The notes beneath the pieces are model-generated. The model saw nothing but the letters and a program-made list of their open reading frames with translations, ran no database searches and was not told the origin of the DNA. Positions 15,845 through 23,665 of a stretch of 62,441 bases of DNA are shown here, one piece after another. Made by a program: the position numbers and the translations under genes. Every line of letters starts with the position of its first letter. Position 1 is the first letter of the stretch. The DNA is from Bacillota bacterium (lineage in GTDB: Bacteria; Bacillota; Clostridia; Acetivibrionales; JAFADI01): contig JAFADI010000123.1 in the NCBI GenBank assembly GCA_023424965.1, positions 1 through 62,441 on the forward strand. Reading direction: 5' to 3'.

Positions 15845-16405
15845 TTATTCCAAATTTGCATGCTTTGTGAACATTGTATCCGAATCCTTGCCCTGTCTCT
15901 CCATCAGCCGCAGGATAACGGTGTCCAGAAACAGCAGCAGGCTTTGCTCAAACAGGGAGCCCATGGGCTGTATGGATTTAAAACCGCTGTCCGCTTCCAC
16001 TTTAGGCGTTGGCGCAGGTATCTTTACAACTACATCCGCCAGCCGCCCCATGGAAGAATCGGGGAATATGGTTACCAGTGCAAGTCCTGCGCCTATTTTC
16101 CCTGCTTTATTGGCCGCCGCAACCAGACTCCCGGTTTCTCCCGAGCCTGAACAAATCACCAGCAAATCACCTTCCTGGATATTGGGGGTAACCGTTTCTC
16201 CCACCACATATGACTCAAAGCCCATGTGCATCAGCCTCATAGCGAAGGCCCGACCCATAAAGCCAGACCTTCCCGCTCCCGCCACAAATATTCTCCTGGA
16301 TTCAAGTATCAGGTCCGTCAGCTTCTCCGCCATCCCGTCCGATACCTGGCACAGGGTACGGTCCAGTTCCTTTATGATTTCCCTTGCATAGTCATTACAT
16401 TTCAT
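15845..16405 (-). CDS. hxlB: 6-phospho-3-hexuloisomerase
   Basis: A 186-residue SIS-domain isomerase that turns D-arabino-3-hexulose 6-phosphate into fructose 6-phosphate, the second step of the ribulose monophosphate pathway. Motifs: RIFVAGAGRSGFMGRAFAMR, then DLLVICSGSGETGSLVAAAN with the catalytic SGSGET loop. ATG at 16405 (MKCNDYAREIIKEL) is chosen because GGGGAAAAGGG lies just before it; it starts 13 bp after the hxlA stop. Acts in formaldehyde fixation or, in reverse, in pentose supply. Confidence 0.9.
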   Translation of the reverse strand: MKCNDYAREIIKELDRTLCQVSDGMAEKLTDLILESRRIFVAGAGRSGFMGRAFAMRLMHMGFESYVVGETVTPNIQEGDLLVICSGSGETGSLVAAANKAGKIGAGLALVTIFPDSSMGRLADVVVKIPAPTPKVEADSGFKSIQPMGSLFEQSLLLFLDTVILRLMERQGKDSDTMFTKHANLE

Positions 16406-16418
16406 ATCCCTTTTCCCC

Positions 16419-17048
16419 TTATTTCCCCATAATCTTTTGCATCTCAAGCGCCGTTTTCCGTCTGTCGGGCCGGCCGGTAATTCCGCCTCCCACGATGATA
16501 ATTGCAGGCCTTTCCCGTACCACGTCCCCGATAGTGCTCAGCTTGATGCCCCCGGCAACCGCAGTCCTCGCATTTTTTACCACGCTCTTTACAATTTGAA
16601 GCTCATCCAGAGGATTTTTTCCCGTGGACTGAATGTCAAAAGCGGTGTGTACACAGATATAGTCGGCTCCCAGTTTATCGATTTCAGCAGCTCTTTTGGC
16701 CACATCCCCAACGCTGATCATATCGATCATAATGCTTCTATTAAACTTCCTTCCCTGCTCTACAGCAGCTGTAACGGTCGCATTGTCGGCAACCCCCAGC
16801 ACCGTCACAATATCGGCGCCTGCCTCAAAGGCCATCTTCGTTTCGTATTCTCCCGCATCCATGATCTTGAGGTCTGCCATTATTTTAAGGGATGGAAAGG
16901 CCTCTCTTATTTCTTCTACCGCTTTGATGCCTTCCTTCACCACAAAGGGCGTGCCTATTTCCACGATGTCAATGCTGTCTCCCACCTCTTCCAGCACTGC
17001 CTTTGCTCCGGCCAGTGTTATAAAATCCAAAGCCATCAACAGTTCCAT
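16419..17048 (-). CDS. hxlA: 3-hexulose-6-phosphate synthase
   Basis: A 209-residue OMP-decarboxylase-fold TIM barrel that condenses formaldehyde with ribulose 5-phosphate. ALDFITLAGAKAVLEEVGDS, then KIMADLKIMDAGEYETKMAF with the catalytic DxKxxD group and IIIVGGGITGRPDRRKTA at the phosphate-binding C-terminus are diagnostic. With hxlB it forms a two-gene operon. In anaerobes lacking an oxidative pentose phosphate path the pair can supply pentose phosphates, releasing formaldehyde, as well as detoxify it. Confidence 0.92.
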   Translation of the reverse strand: MELLMALDFITLAGAKAVLEEVGDSIDIVEIGTPFVVKEGIKAVEEIREAFPSLKIMADLKIMDAGEYETKMAFEAGADIVTVLGVADNATVTAAVEQGRKFNRSIMIDMISVGDVAKRAAEIDKLGADYICVHTAFDIQSTGKNPLDELQIVKSVVKNARTAVAGGIKLSTIGDVVRERPAIIIVGGGITGRPDRRKTALEMQKIMGK

Positions 17049-17088
17049 AAACCTTCAACTCCTTTGTCTAATGCCTTTCTACGCTCCC

Positions 17089-17117
17089 ATATTATCACCG
17101 GATCCTCTGGGCGTCAA
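17089..17117 (-). promoter_or_regulatory. sigma-A promoter for hxlAB
   Basis: On the minus strand TTGACG, a 17-bp spacer and TAATAT lie about 41 bp upstream of the hxlA start. The sequence is a near-consensus vegetative promoter. Confidence 0.7.
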
Positions 17118-17145
17118 CAGAGGAGAGAAGGATGAGAGGGGATGA

Positions 17146-17161
17146 GGGGACACTCCTCAAC
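17146..17161 (+). repeat. REP-like 16-mer upstream of the RAYT gene
   Basis: GGGGACACTCCTCAAC, identical to the copy at 13238-13253. It lies 84 bp before the RAYT start codon. Confidence 0.75.
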
Positions 17162-17191
17162 ACTAGAACAAATTCCGGGAAATATCTTTAT

Positions 17192-17204
17192 CGAACATTT
17201 GTTC
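17192..17204 (+). promoter_or_regulatory. LexA-type (SOS) box upstream of the RAYT gene
   Basis: CGAACATTTGTTC fits the Gram-positive LexA/DinR consensus CGAACNNNNGTTC. It abuts TATGAT at 17205-17210, a plausible -10 box, and lies 40 bp before the ATG. A bound LexA would block transcription of the gene. Confidence 0.6.
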
Positions 17205-17244
17205 TATGATAGTATGAAGGAAATAGCATCCGGTGGTGAGTTAG

Positions 17245-18174
17245 ATGCCTAGAAAAGCACGAGAAAAATATTCCGAAGCCGTGTACCACGTCATGTGTCG
17301 CAGTATTTCCGAGCTTCTCCTGTTTAGAGACGATGATGATAAGGATTATTATCTCAGCCTTCTCAAAAGGTACGCAGATAAATACAAGTGCAGTATTTAT
17401 GCCTACTGCCTGACGGACAACCACCTCCACCTGCATCTTGATCCCAAAGGCTTCGATTTGTCCAGGTTCATGCATTGCCTCAATACCGCCTATGTGTGGT
17501 ATTACAACAGGAAATACCAGCGTCATGGTCATGTACTTCAGGGTAGATTTGAAAGCCGTATTCTGGACACAGACGAGTACAACCTCACTGTTTCAGCCTA
17601 TATACACAATAATCCCCATGATATTGAAGGCTTCTCCGGCAGGGAAGAGAATTATAAATATTCTTCTTATGGCATTTATTTGGGCATCAGGAGTAATACT
17701 CTTAAATTAGTCGACATGAGCTTCCTTATGCAGCTCTTCAATATTACAAACAAGTTCAAATTTGCACAAAAATATTTTGCTTTTGTAAGTCACCAAAGGG
17801 ATGTGGGCAGCTTCCATACGCTTAAGAAAACTCTTTCTTCCGCCCTTGAAAATGAGTATGTCAGCGGCAGGAAGGTTATCCTGCGTGACCTGCCTCCTGC
17901 GCAAGCGATTTCCTTTATTTCCGGCAAACTGATGATAGCGCCCAAACTGGGACTGGGAACAAAAAACAGTAAAAAGCTTATTCATTTCAGGGCGTTAAGC
18001 GCCTATATCCTTCGTGTGTTATGTGGTCTTGTATACAAGGATATTTGTAAAAATCTTGGCAATATTACAATCTCCGGCTGCTCCCGCCTTTGCAGCAAAG
18101 GCTATGCCCTGCTGAGCAGTGGAACTCCCTTTTACATAAATCTTTTCGATGAGTTGATAAGCTGCAGAGCTTAA
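17245..18174 (+). CDS. REP-associated tyrosine transposase (RAYT), IS200-like Y1 family
   Basis: A 309-residue protein with the Y1-transposase (TnpA-REP) domain at residues 1-150. YHVMCRS, LTDNHLHLHL (the HxH metal-binding motif) and SAYIHNNPHDIEGF (with the candidate nucleophilic Tyr in YIHNNP) are present. The C-terminal half (residues 150-309) has a helix-turn-helix-like end (LVYKDICKNLGNITISGCSR). RAYTs cut single-stranded REP hairpins and are thought to spread them. Here REP-like copies lie 84 bp upstream and 184 bp downstream of the gene. Length is typical, with no frameshift. ATG at 17245 follows GGTGGTGAG. Confidence 0.88.
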   Translation: MPRKAREKYSEAVYHVMCRSISELLLFRDDDDKDYYLSLLKRYADKYKCSIYAYCLTDNHLHLHLDPKGFDLSRFMHCLNTAYVWYYNRKYQRHGHVLQGRFESRILDTDEYNLTVSAYIHNNPHDIEGFSGREENYKYSSYGIYLGIRSNTLKLVDMSFLMQLFNITNKFKFAQKYFAFVSHQRDVGSFHTLKKTLSSALENEYVSGRKVILRDLPPAQAISFISGKLMIAPKLGLGTKNSKKLIHFRALSAYILRVLCGLVYKDICKNLGNITISGCSRLCSKGYALLSSGTPFYINLFDELISCRA

Positions 18175-18272
18175 TAAAGTTCCAACGCGGCATCCCATCT
18201 GCAAGCTTTATTAAAAGCTTTATTTACGTATGCTTCTCAAATTATTCTTTGCTAAATATTTATGCTGTTAGA

Positions 18273-18322
18273 AAAACTCAGTGAGCTATCCATACGATAA
18301 ATGGATAAACCCACTGAGTTTT
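18273..18322. terminator. bidirectional terminator between RAYT and cotH
   Basis: AAAACTCAGTG (18273-18283) pairs with CACTGAGTTTT (18312-18322), with an inner TATCCAT/ATGGATA stem. A-rich and T-rich flanks give a terminator on either strand between the convergent RAYT and cotH genes. Confidence 0.75.
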
Positions 18323-18357
18323 TTGCTGGCTTACGACCGTATTGCTATGATGCCAAA

Positions 18358-18373
18358 GTTGATAACTGTCCCC
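18358..18373 (-). repeat. degenerate REP-like 16-mer downstream of RAYT
   Basis: GTTGATAACTGTCCCC differs from GTTGAGGACTGTCCCC at two positions. With the inverted copy at 17146-17161 it brackets the RAYT gene. Confidence 0.6.
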
Positions 18374-18385
18374 TCGGAAGCCCTC

Positions 18386-19903
18386 TTAAAAGGGCCTATC
18401 ACCTCCCCTCATGCTGCCGTTCATTGTAGTGTTCCCCGTGGTCGGCAGTTCTCCCGTCAGCTGCTTTTGGATATTTTCCACCCTTTCTTTGATAAAATTC
18501 ACAATGGAGGTAGCGTTCCCCGTCATTCCCATGCCGCCTCCGGGCCCACCTTTCATACCGCCCTCAGGCCTTCCCTGGGGTGGTGCCTGGCCATTTCCAT
18601 TTTGCCCTTCTACCCAACTATTCCGAGGGGGCTGCTCTCCATTTCCAGGACCTTGCTGCTCTGCCTGCTGGCTGTCTGTATTTGTTTCGGAATACTTGAT
18701 GCTGGCTTCAAACTGCTCCATTGTGTAGAACTTTGTGGGGTCCGCCTGAACATAGGGCCTTAGGATGTCCGCCAGCTCCGCCACCCTGCCTTCAAAGCCT
18801 TGCAGGTAATCCAGCAAATCCTGCACATAGGCATGATATTTTGCCTTGTACTCATCCACCGCCAGCAGGTTACTGATGAGGGGAAGACTCTTTATATCCA
18901 CTCCCATGACAGGTTCGTCAATGGGGATGGTGGTTCCGTCTCCCCCTCCTCCGAAACCGCCGATGGACATGTTGTAGTCCCAGGGAATTACGGTGAACTT
19001 TCCTTCCTGTCCATACAGGTAATAGTTTTGCGCCATATTTCCATTGTAGCTGTCATAATTCCCGAGCACCGTGTTGGCTGCGATATACCTCAGGGCACTG
19101 TCCACCTCCAGCACGCTTTCGATCTCGCCTTTCTGCCCCTGGGGCATTTCATTCAGAACCTTTATGAGCTTTTTGAGGTCTTCTTTGCTTTCATCGTCTC
19201 CCGATTTCAACTCACTCTTGTCGTAATTGCTGCCTTCCACATACTGGAGGGTACTTCCCTGCTCCTGTTTATAGAGGTTTCCCTCTTTCTCCCCAAAGCT
19301 CCGTTCAAGAAAGCTGTCATCCACCGCTTCCACGCATAGGTAGAAGCCATAGAGCTCACCATTGACATAGAGGTTTGCAAAAACCGCCTCCGGCGCATCT
19401 GCGTCGATTTCCCTCAGGGCTTCATAGCTCAGGTACTCGCGCATGTAGGAGGGATCGGAGTACATGTTGTTTACCACAAATTCGTCCAGCCCCATGAGAT
19501 TCTGTCCCTCCACATACTTGTCCAGTTTGACTCTGAAGCTGTAGCGGTCGGAGTCACTGTTTGCCACAGACCTCAATGTCAGGTTCCCTTTGCTCCGGAA
19601 GCCCACATTTTTCACGGTGGTGCCATTTACCGTGACGGTGGCGCTTTTGTACTCCTCCGCCGTGGGATTGTCCAGGATGCTCTTCCAATCTTCCTGTGCA
19701 ATGTCAATTTTAATGTCAATGACACCGTCCTTCTTAAAAATGGATTGATATTCCCTCGCCCCGGCAGACGCAGTTTCCGTCGCTGCAGGTGAGGCAACGG
19801 AAGTATTTGCTTTGACCCCATAGATCATGTAAACTGCTGATGATACTATCAGTACGGCCGCAAGTGCAACAGCCGCTACCTTTTTCACTCTCTCGTTCTT
19901 CAT
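18386..19903 (-). CDS. CotH-family kinase-like protein, secreted or membrane-anchored
   Basis: A 505-residue protein with an N-terminal membrane/signal segment (VAAVALAAVLIVSSAVYMIY) and the CotH kinase fold: VGFRSKGNLTLRSVANSDSD, LYGFYLCVEAVDDSFLERSF, and VIPWDYNMSIGGFGGG with the metal-binding Asp. CotH proteins are atypical protein kinases on spore coats and other surfaces. The C-terminus is Gly/Pro/Gln/Met-rich (residues 420-480). ATG at 19903 follows GGAGG by 6 bp. It ends an operon after a VTC-domain protein and a DUF4956 protein, a grouping conserved in many Firmicutes. Confidence 0.88.
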   Translation of the reverse strand: MKNERVKKVAAVALAAVLIVSSAVYMIYGVKANTSVASPAATETASAGAREYQSIFKKDGVIDIKIDIAQEDWKSILDNPTAEEYKSATVTVNGTTVKNVGFRSKGNLTLRSVANSDSDRYSFRVKLDKYVEGQNLMGLDEFVVNNMYSDPSYMREYLSYEALREIDADAPEAVFANLYVNGELYGFYLCVEAVDDSFLERSFGEKEGNLYKQEQGSTLQYVEGSNYDKSELKSGDDESKEDLKKLIKVLNEMPQGQKGEIESVLEVDSALRYIAANTVLGNYDSYNGNMAQNYYLYGQEGKFTVIPWDYNMSIGGFGGGGDGTTIPIDEPVMGVDIKSLPLISNLLAVDEYKAKYHAYVQDLLDYLQGFEGRVAELADILRPYVQADPTKFYTMEQFEASIKYSETNTDSQQAEQQGPGNGEQPPRNSWVEGQNGNGQAPPQGRPEGGMKGGPGGGMGMTGNATSIVNFIKERVENIQKQLTGELPTTGNTTMNGSMRGGDRPF

Positions 19904-19916
19904 GCCTGACCTCCAT

Positions 19917-20603
19917 TCAATACTCCGCCGCATCGGCACACATGGATAGGGTAATGTTCAGGTTGCCGTTTCTGCAGCGCAGCATATCCATAAATTCTTT
20001 TTGATTTGTCTTGTTGTCCATTGTTATGGTATAAACAAGCTCATACAGGCTTCCCAGGTCCGTCGTCCTGACTTTTTTCAGCTCATGTCCGGTGGTGAAT
20101 CGTTCAAACACCTCATCAAAGGCTCCCTCGTAATCCAGGTCCTCCGGAATGGTTATTTTAAGAAGCTTCTGAGAGGCCTTTCTTTCTCCGAATTTGAACA
20201 AATCCAGCAGAGCCATCATCAGGCAGAGGAAAGCGGTGAACAGGACGGCATATCCGTAAAGCCCCACCCCGCAGGCAAGTCCTGCCGCCATGGTAAAAAG
20301 CACATAGGCAATATCCTTGGGGTCCCCGGGTGCACTTCTGAAGCGGATGATGGAAAAAGCTCCCGCCAGGCTGAAGGCTCTCGCAATGTTGCTGCCGATC
20401 AGCAGTATGATAATGGCCACCACCGTGGGCACAATGATCATGGTAAGGGAAAAGTTCCGCGAATAGTTGCTTTTACTGCAGGTTTTCATGTACGTCAGGC
20501 TGATGAGTCCACCCAGCGCAAAGGAAACAAGGATTGTAAGCAGTGCGCTGGTTAAAGATATTGAGGTATTAATTGTGGTTGTATTAAGTATGGTTTCAAG
20601 CAT
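19917..20603 (-). CDS. DUF4956 membrane protein
   Basis: A 228-residue protein with about four membrane segments at residues 15-140 (SALLTILVSFALGGLISLTY; VPTVVAIIILLIGSNIARAF) and the signature SLAGAFSIIRFRSAPGDPKD, followed by a cytosolic ferredoxin-like domain. This matches the DUF4956 family, whose function is unknown but which travels with VTC and CotH genes. It overlaps the VTC gene by 52 bp and ends 13 bp before cotH, so the three are one operon. Confidence 0.88.
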   Translation of the reverse strand: MLETILNTTTINTSISLTSALLTILVSFALGGLISLTYMKTCSKSNYSRNFSLTMIIVPTVVAIIILLIGSNIARAFSLAGAFSIIRFRSAPGDPKDIAYVLFTMAAGLACGVGLYGYAVLFTAFLCLMMALLDLFKFGERKASQKLLKITIPEDLDYEGAFDEVFERFTTGHELKKVRTTDLGSLYELVYTITMDNKTNQKEFMDMLRCRNGNLNITLSMCADAAEY

Positions 20604-21340
20604 AGGACGTTTTCTCCCTTCAACATTCTGTCCTTAAGCAGCATCCTTTGATGTTCGGTACCGTATTTTGAAAAGCTGGAACGGAACACCCTGTGCTCCG
20701 AAAGCAGCTTTGCAAGCCATAGGGGTATACATTTTTCAGCTTTTACCTCCATGAGCCACCAGCCCTTTTCCAGCATACCGGCGCCATCGTCTCCGCTCTC
20801 CAGCTTCAAATCTGTCCTCCTGCTCCTGATGTTGGTGTCGAAGGTTATGCGCAAATCCCGGTTCTCCCTGCTGAACATGGCCTTTCTGTCATACGCCAGG
20901 TACAGCTTGGGCTCAAGATCGTAGATTTTCAACAGATAATCAATCTCGTTGACAACCTGCCTGTTCATGTACTCCCTGACCTCCGGCTTTATCCCCGTAT
21001 ATACAAAAGCATAGGCCTCCTTCAGCTTTAGAGGCGTCCTCCTTTTATTCACCAGCCCGCAGACCTTTTTCTTGATCTCCAGGTACACCTTTTCATCCTC
21101 CCCAGGTACCCCGTATGCCCTGAGCCGGAGTTTTTCTTTGTACTTCGGCTTGGACAGGGAATTTCTGATCAAATGGTTGTCTTTTGTATCGAAGTACAGG
21201 TTGCTGATGGTATAGAACCCATAGGTCCTGTTGTATTCATCCGGCTCCATGTACTCAGCCAGTTTCCTTTCAATATGCAGGAACTGGTCTTCATTGATTA
21301 AAAATTTGCTTTCATGCCGGTTAAAAACCTCTGTTGCCAT
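20552..21340 (-). CDS. VTC-domain (polyphosphate-polymerase-like) protein
   Basis: A 262-residue cytosolic protein: EVFNRHESKFLINEDQFLHI, then RLRAYG, VYLEIKKKVCGLVNKRR, and a Glu/Lys end (WWLMEVKAEKCIPLWLAKLL). These are the tunnel-lining basic and acidic residues of the VTC/CYTH-like family that makes polyphosphate in eukaryotes; the bacterial substrate is not established. ATG at 21340 has GGAAAGGGGAAAGG upstream and is better than 21382. It is the first gene of the VTC-DUF4956-CotH operon and has a response-regulator-like box upstream. Confidence 0.87.
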   Translation of the reverse strand: MATEVFNRHESKFLINEDQFLHIERKLAEYMEPDEYNRTYGFYTISNLYFDTKDNHLIRNSLSKPKYKEKLRLRAYGVPGEDEKVYLEIKKKVCGLVNKRRTPLKLKEAYAFVYTGIKPEVREYMNRQVVNEIDYLLKIYDLEPKLYLAYDRKAMFSRENRDLRITFDTNIRSRRTDLKLESGDDGAGMLEKGWWLMEVKAEKCIPLWLAKLLSEHRVFRSSFSKYGTEHQRMLLKDRMLKGENVLCLKPYLIQPQLIPQYL

Positions 21341-21388
21341 AGCCTTTCCCCTTTCCGCCGCCCGCAGGGCTGTTGCTTTCATGAACCC

Positions 21389-21421
21389 ATTCTACAAATC
21401 GAACCTTAAACAGACCTTAAA
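21389..21421 (-). promoter_or_regulatory. direct-repeat response-regulator box and -10 for the VTC operon
   Basis: On the minus strand TTTAAGGTC and TTTAAGGTT repeat with an 11-bp period, followed after 7 bp by TAGAAT as a -10 box. It is the same arrangement as at 21520-21553 and 23573-23605, typical of an OmpR-family activator replacing the -35 region. Confidence 0.6.
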
Positions 21422-21478
21422 AACTTTACATGAAATTAACAAAAGCGTTCCACCTTCATCATGATATCCTGTGGCAAA

Positions 21479-21494
21479 GTTGAGAACTGTCCCC
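21479..21494 (-). repeat. REP-like 16-mer
   Basis: GTTGAGAACTGTCCCC, one base from the main form, in the gap between the VTC operon and the two-component genes, near the boxes at 21389-21421 and 21520-21553. No inverted partner is seen. Confidence 0.6.
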
Positions 21495-21519
21495 CTTTTT
21501 CAACAAGCCGCTGTTTTCA

Positions 21520-21553
21520 TTTAAGGTTTATTAAAGGTTTGTGATGATATACT
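21520..21553 (+). promoter_or_regulatory. direct-repeat response-regulator box and -10 for the two-component genes
   Basis: TTTAAGGTT at 21520-21528 and TTAAAGGTT at 21531-21539 repeat every 11 bp and are followed after 8 bp by TATACT at 21548-21553. This suggests autoregulation by the response regulator at 21598. Confidence 0.6.
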
Positions 21554-21597
21554 AGAGATAACGGACTGCAAATAGAAAGTATGGAAGAGGTATGCCC

Positions 21598-22281
21598 ATG
21601 AGAATATTGATCGTTGAAGACGAGCTTCATCTGGCGGAGGCTCTGACACAGATATTGAGAAAAAACAATTACACCGTAGATGCCGCAAATGACGGAGAAG
21701 CAGGGCTTGATAACGCCCTGGCCGGCATTTACGATTTGATCATACTGGATATCATGCTGCCCAAAATGGACGGCATAAACGTATTGAAAAATATCAGAGA
21801 AGAGGGATTGGACACGCCGGTAATCCTCCTTACCGCCAAAGGTGAAATTTCAGACAAAGTGGCGGGACTGGACAGCGGAGCCGACGACTACCTGGCCAAG
21901 CCCTTTGCCACCGAGGAGCTTCTGGCAAGAATAAGGGCCCTGTCGAGGCGCAAAGGTGAAATCGTGGCCGACAATGCTTTGACCTACGGGGACATCGAAC
22001 TAAACACGGCAACCCTGAAACTCTCCAGGGGCAGCAAGGAGGTAAAGCTTACCCTGAAGGAAAGCGAACTGCTGGAATTTCTGATTTTGCGCAAAAACAT
22101 GGCCACCTCCAAGGAAATGATCATTGAAAAGCTCTGGGGGTTTGACTCCGACGTGGAGCATAACCATGTGGAAGTCTATATTTCCTTTTTGAGAAAAAAG
22201 CTTGTTTTTCTGGCTTCGGAAGTGGCGATCAATACCGTCCGCGGAGTAGGTTACAGTCTGGAGGAAAAAAACAATGTTTAA
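21598..22281 (+). CDS. OmpR-family response regulator
   Basis: A 227-residue regulator: receiver domain (MRILIVEDELHLAEALTQIL, phospho-acceptor Asp in LIILDIMLPKMDG, Lys in LAKPFATEEL) and an OmpR winged helix (KESELLEFLILRKNMATSKE; VEVYISFLRKK). ATG at 21598 has GGAAGAGG 7 bp before it and is preferred to 21592. It overlaps the histidine kinase gene by 8 bp. It is the likely binder of the TTTAAGGTT direct repeats upstream of its own gene, the SurA-like gene and the VTC operon. Confidence 0.92.
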   Translation: MRILIVEDELHLAEALTQILRKNNYTVDAANDGEAGLDNALAGIYDLIILDIMLPKMDGINVLKNIREEGLDTPVILLTAKGEISDKVAGLDSGADDYLAKPFATEELLARIRALSRRKGEIVADNALTYGDIELNTATLKLSRGSKEVKLTLKESELLEFLILRKNMATSKEMIIEKLWGFDSDVEHNHVEVYISFLRKKLVFLASEVAINTVRGVGYSLEEKNNV

Positions 22282-23497
22282 GAAACTGAGGAACCGCTTC
22301 CTCCTCCTCAACCTGGTAACCATCTCGGTGATGATGCTGCTTGCCTTTTCCTCCATCTATGTGATCACTTACAGGAATATCCGCTCCGATATCGACATGG
22401 AGCTGCGCAGGATATCGGAATTCAGCCGCAAGTCCGGTGACGGACTGGACCTGCTGCCCCGGCCCGAGCGTTCCCTTTCCTTTACTGTGATTACGGATAA
22501 CCAGTGGAATATCAAGGTGGTGTCATCGGTATTCGACATGGACAAGGATTTTTATGAAGCGGCCAAAACCTCCGCCCTCTCTAGAAAGGCCGCCACAGGA
22601 AACTTCAAGCTGCAAGGAGCTTATTGGACCTTTATGGTGTGGTCCCAGGGTCAGGGCTACCGGATGGTGTTTCTGGACATCACCTCCCAGCACGGCATTC
22701 TGACAAATCTGATCTATACCTTTTTGATGGCCGCATTTGTCATGCTGTTTATCATTTACTTTATCAGCAGGCTGTTTGCCAACCGGGCCATAAGGCCTGT
22801 AAAGGAAGCCTTTGACAAGCAGAAGCAGTTTATCGCCGACGCTTCCCATGAGCTGAAAACTCCCCTCGCGGTAATCAATACCAATGCGGATGTGCTGTTG
22901 TCCAACGGTGAGGACTCCATAAGCAACCAGGCGAAATGGCTCCACTATATAAAGTCGGAAGCCGAAAGGATGGCAAAACTGACCAACGACCTGCTGTACC
23001 TGACACAACTGGATTATTCGGAGGTTAAAATGATTTTCACCGACTTTGACCTGAGTGAAAAGGTGGAGAATGTTATCCTGGCCATGGAGGCGGTGGTGTT
23101 TGAGCGCAACATCGCATTGGACTATACCATCGAGCCCGGGTTGATCATTCATGGCAACAGCGAGCAAATCCAGCAGGTTGTGATGATCCTTCTAGACAAC
23201 GCCGTAAAATATACCAACAATGCCGGAAGCATCAATATATCCCTGAAAAGGAACCATGCCAATGTTCTCTTATCCGTATCCAACAGCGGTGAAGGGATTG
23301 CACCCGAGCATATCGGCAGGATCTTTGACCGGTTCTACCGCACCGATAAGTCCCGTGCCAGGAAAAGCGGCGGTTATGGCCTGGGCCTGGCCATTGCCAA
23401 AACCATTGTGGAGCAAAACGGCGGTAAAATCCATGTGAAAAGTATTTTAAACGAATGCACCACCTTTACGGTAGAACTGCCCCACGCAAGCAACTAA
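22274..23497 (+). CDS. membrane sensor histidine kinase
   Basis: A 407-residue kinase with membrane segments at residues 7-30 and about 145-170, an extracellular sensor loop of roughly 115 residues between them, then HisKA with ASHELKTPLAVINTNADVLL and HATPase_c boxes (LLDNAVKYTNNAGSINISLK; GGYGLGLAIAKTIVEQNGGK). It pairs with the response regulator and lies upstream of a SurA-like protein and HtrA, so the pair resembles the CssRS secretion-stress system in role. Confidence 0.92.
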   Translation: MFKKLRNRFLLLNLVTISVMMLLAFSSIYVITYRNIRSDIDMELRRISEFSRKSGDGLDLLPRPERSLSFTVITDNQWNIKVVSSVFDMDKDFYEAAKTSALSRKAATGNFKLQGAYWTFMVWSQGQGYRMVFLDITSQHGILTNLIYTFLMAAFVMLFIIYFISRLFANRAIRPVKEAFDKQKQFIADASHELKTPLAVINTNADVLLSNGEDSISNQAKWLHYIKSEAERMAKLTNDLLYLTQLDYSEVKMIFTDFDLSEKVENVILAMEAVVFERNIALDYTIEPGLIIHGNSEQIQQVVMILLDNAVKYTNNAGSINISLKRNHANVLLSVSNSGEGIAPEHIGRIFDRFYRTDKSRARKSGGYGLGLAIAKTIVEQNGGKIHVKSILNECTTFTVELPHASN

Positions 23498-23515
23498 GCA
23501 TTCAAACAGACCCGC

Positions 23516-23544
23516 AAAACGGATGGATATTTTCCATCCGTTTT
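23516..23544 (+). terminator. rho-independent terminator after the histidine kinase
   Basis: AAAACGGATGGA pairs with TCCATCCGTTTT across a 5-bp loop, then CTTTTA. It separates the two-component operon from the SurA-like/htrA unit. Confidence 0.85.
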
Positions 23545-23572
23545 CTTTTACCTTATTTCACCGCTTCTGAAG

Positions 23573-23605
23573 TTTAAGGTTTATTTAAGGTTAATGTCTT
23601 ATCAT
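23573..23605 (+). promoter_or_regulatory. direct-repeat response-regulator box and -10 for the SurA-like/htrA unit
   Basis: Two perfect TTTAAGGTT repeats (23573-23581 and 23584-23592), 11 bp apart, are followed after 7 bp by TATCAT at 23600-23605. The layout equals that at 21520-21553. Confidence 0.65.
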
Positions 23606-23665
23606 GAAGCTACGGAAGGCGCAGTACATGTAAAAACAACGACTAGAAACGGAGATGTAGATAAA

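Noticed and set aside
18175..18272. A small gene or RNA after the RAYT
   Set aside because: No ribosome binding site, coding frame or stable structure other than the terminator was found.
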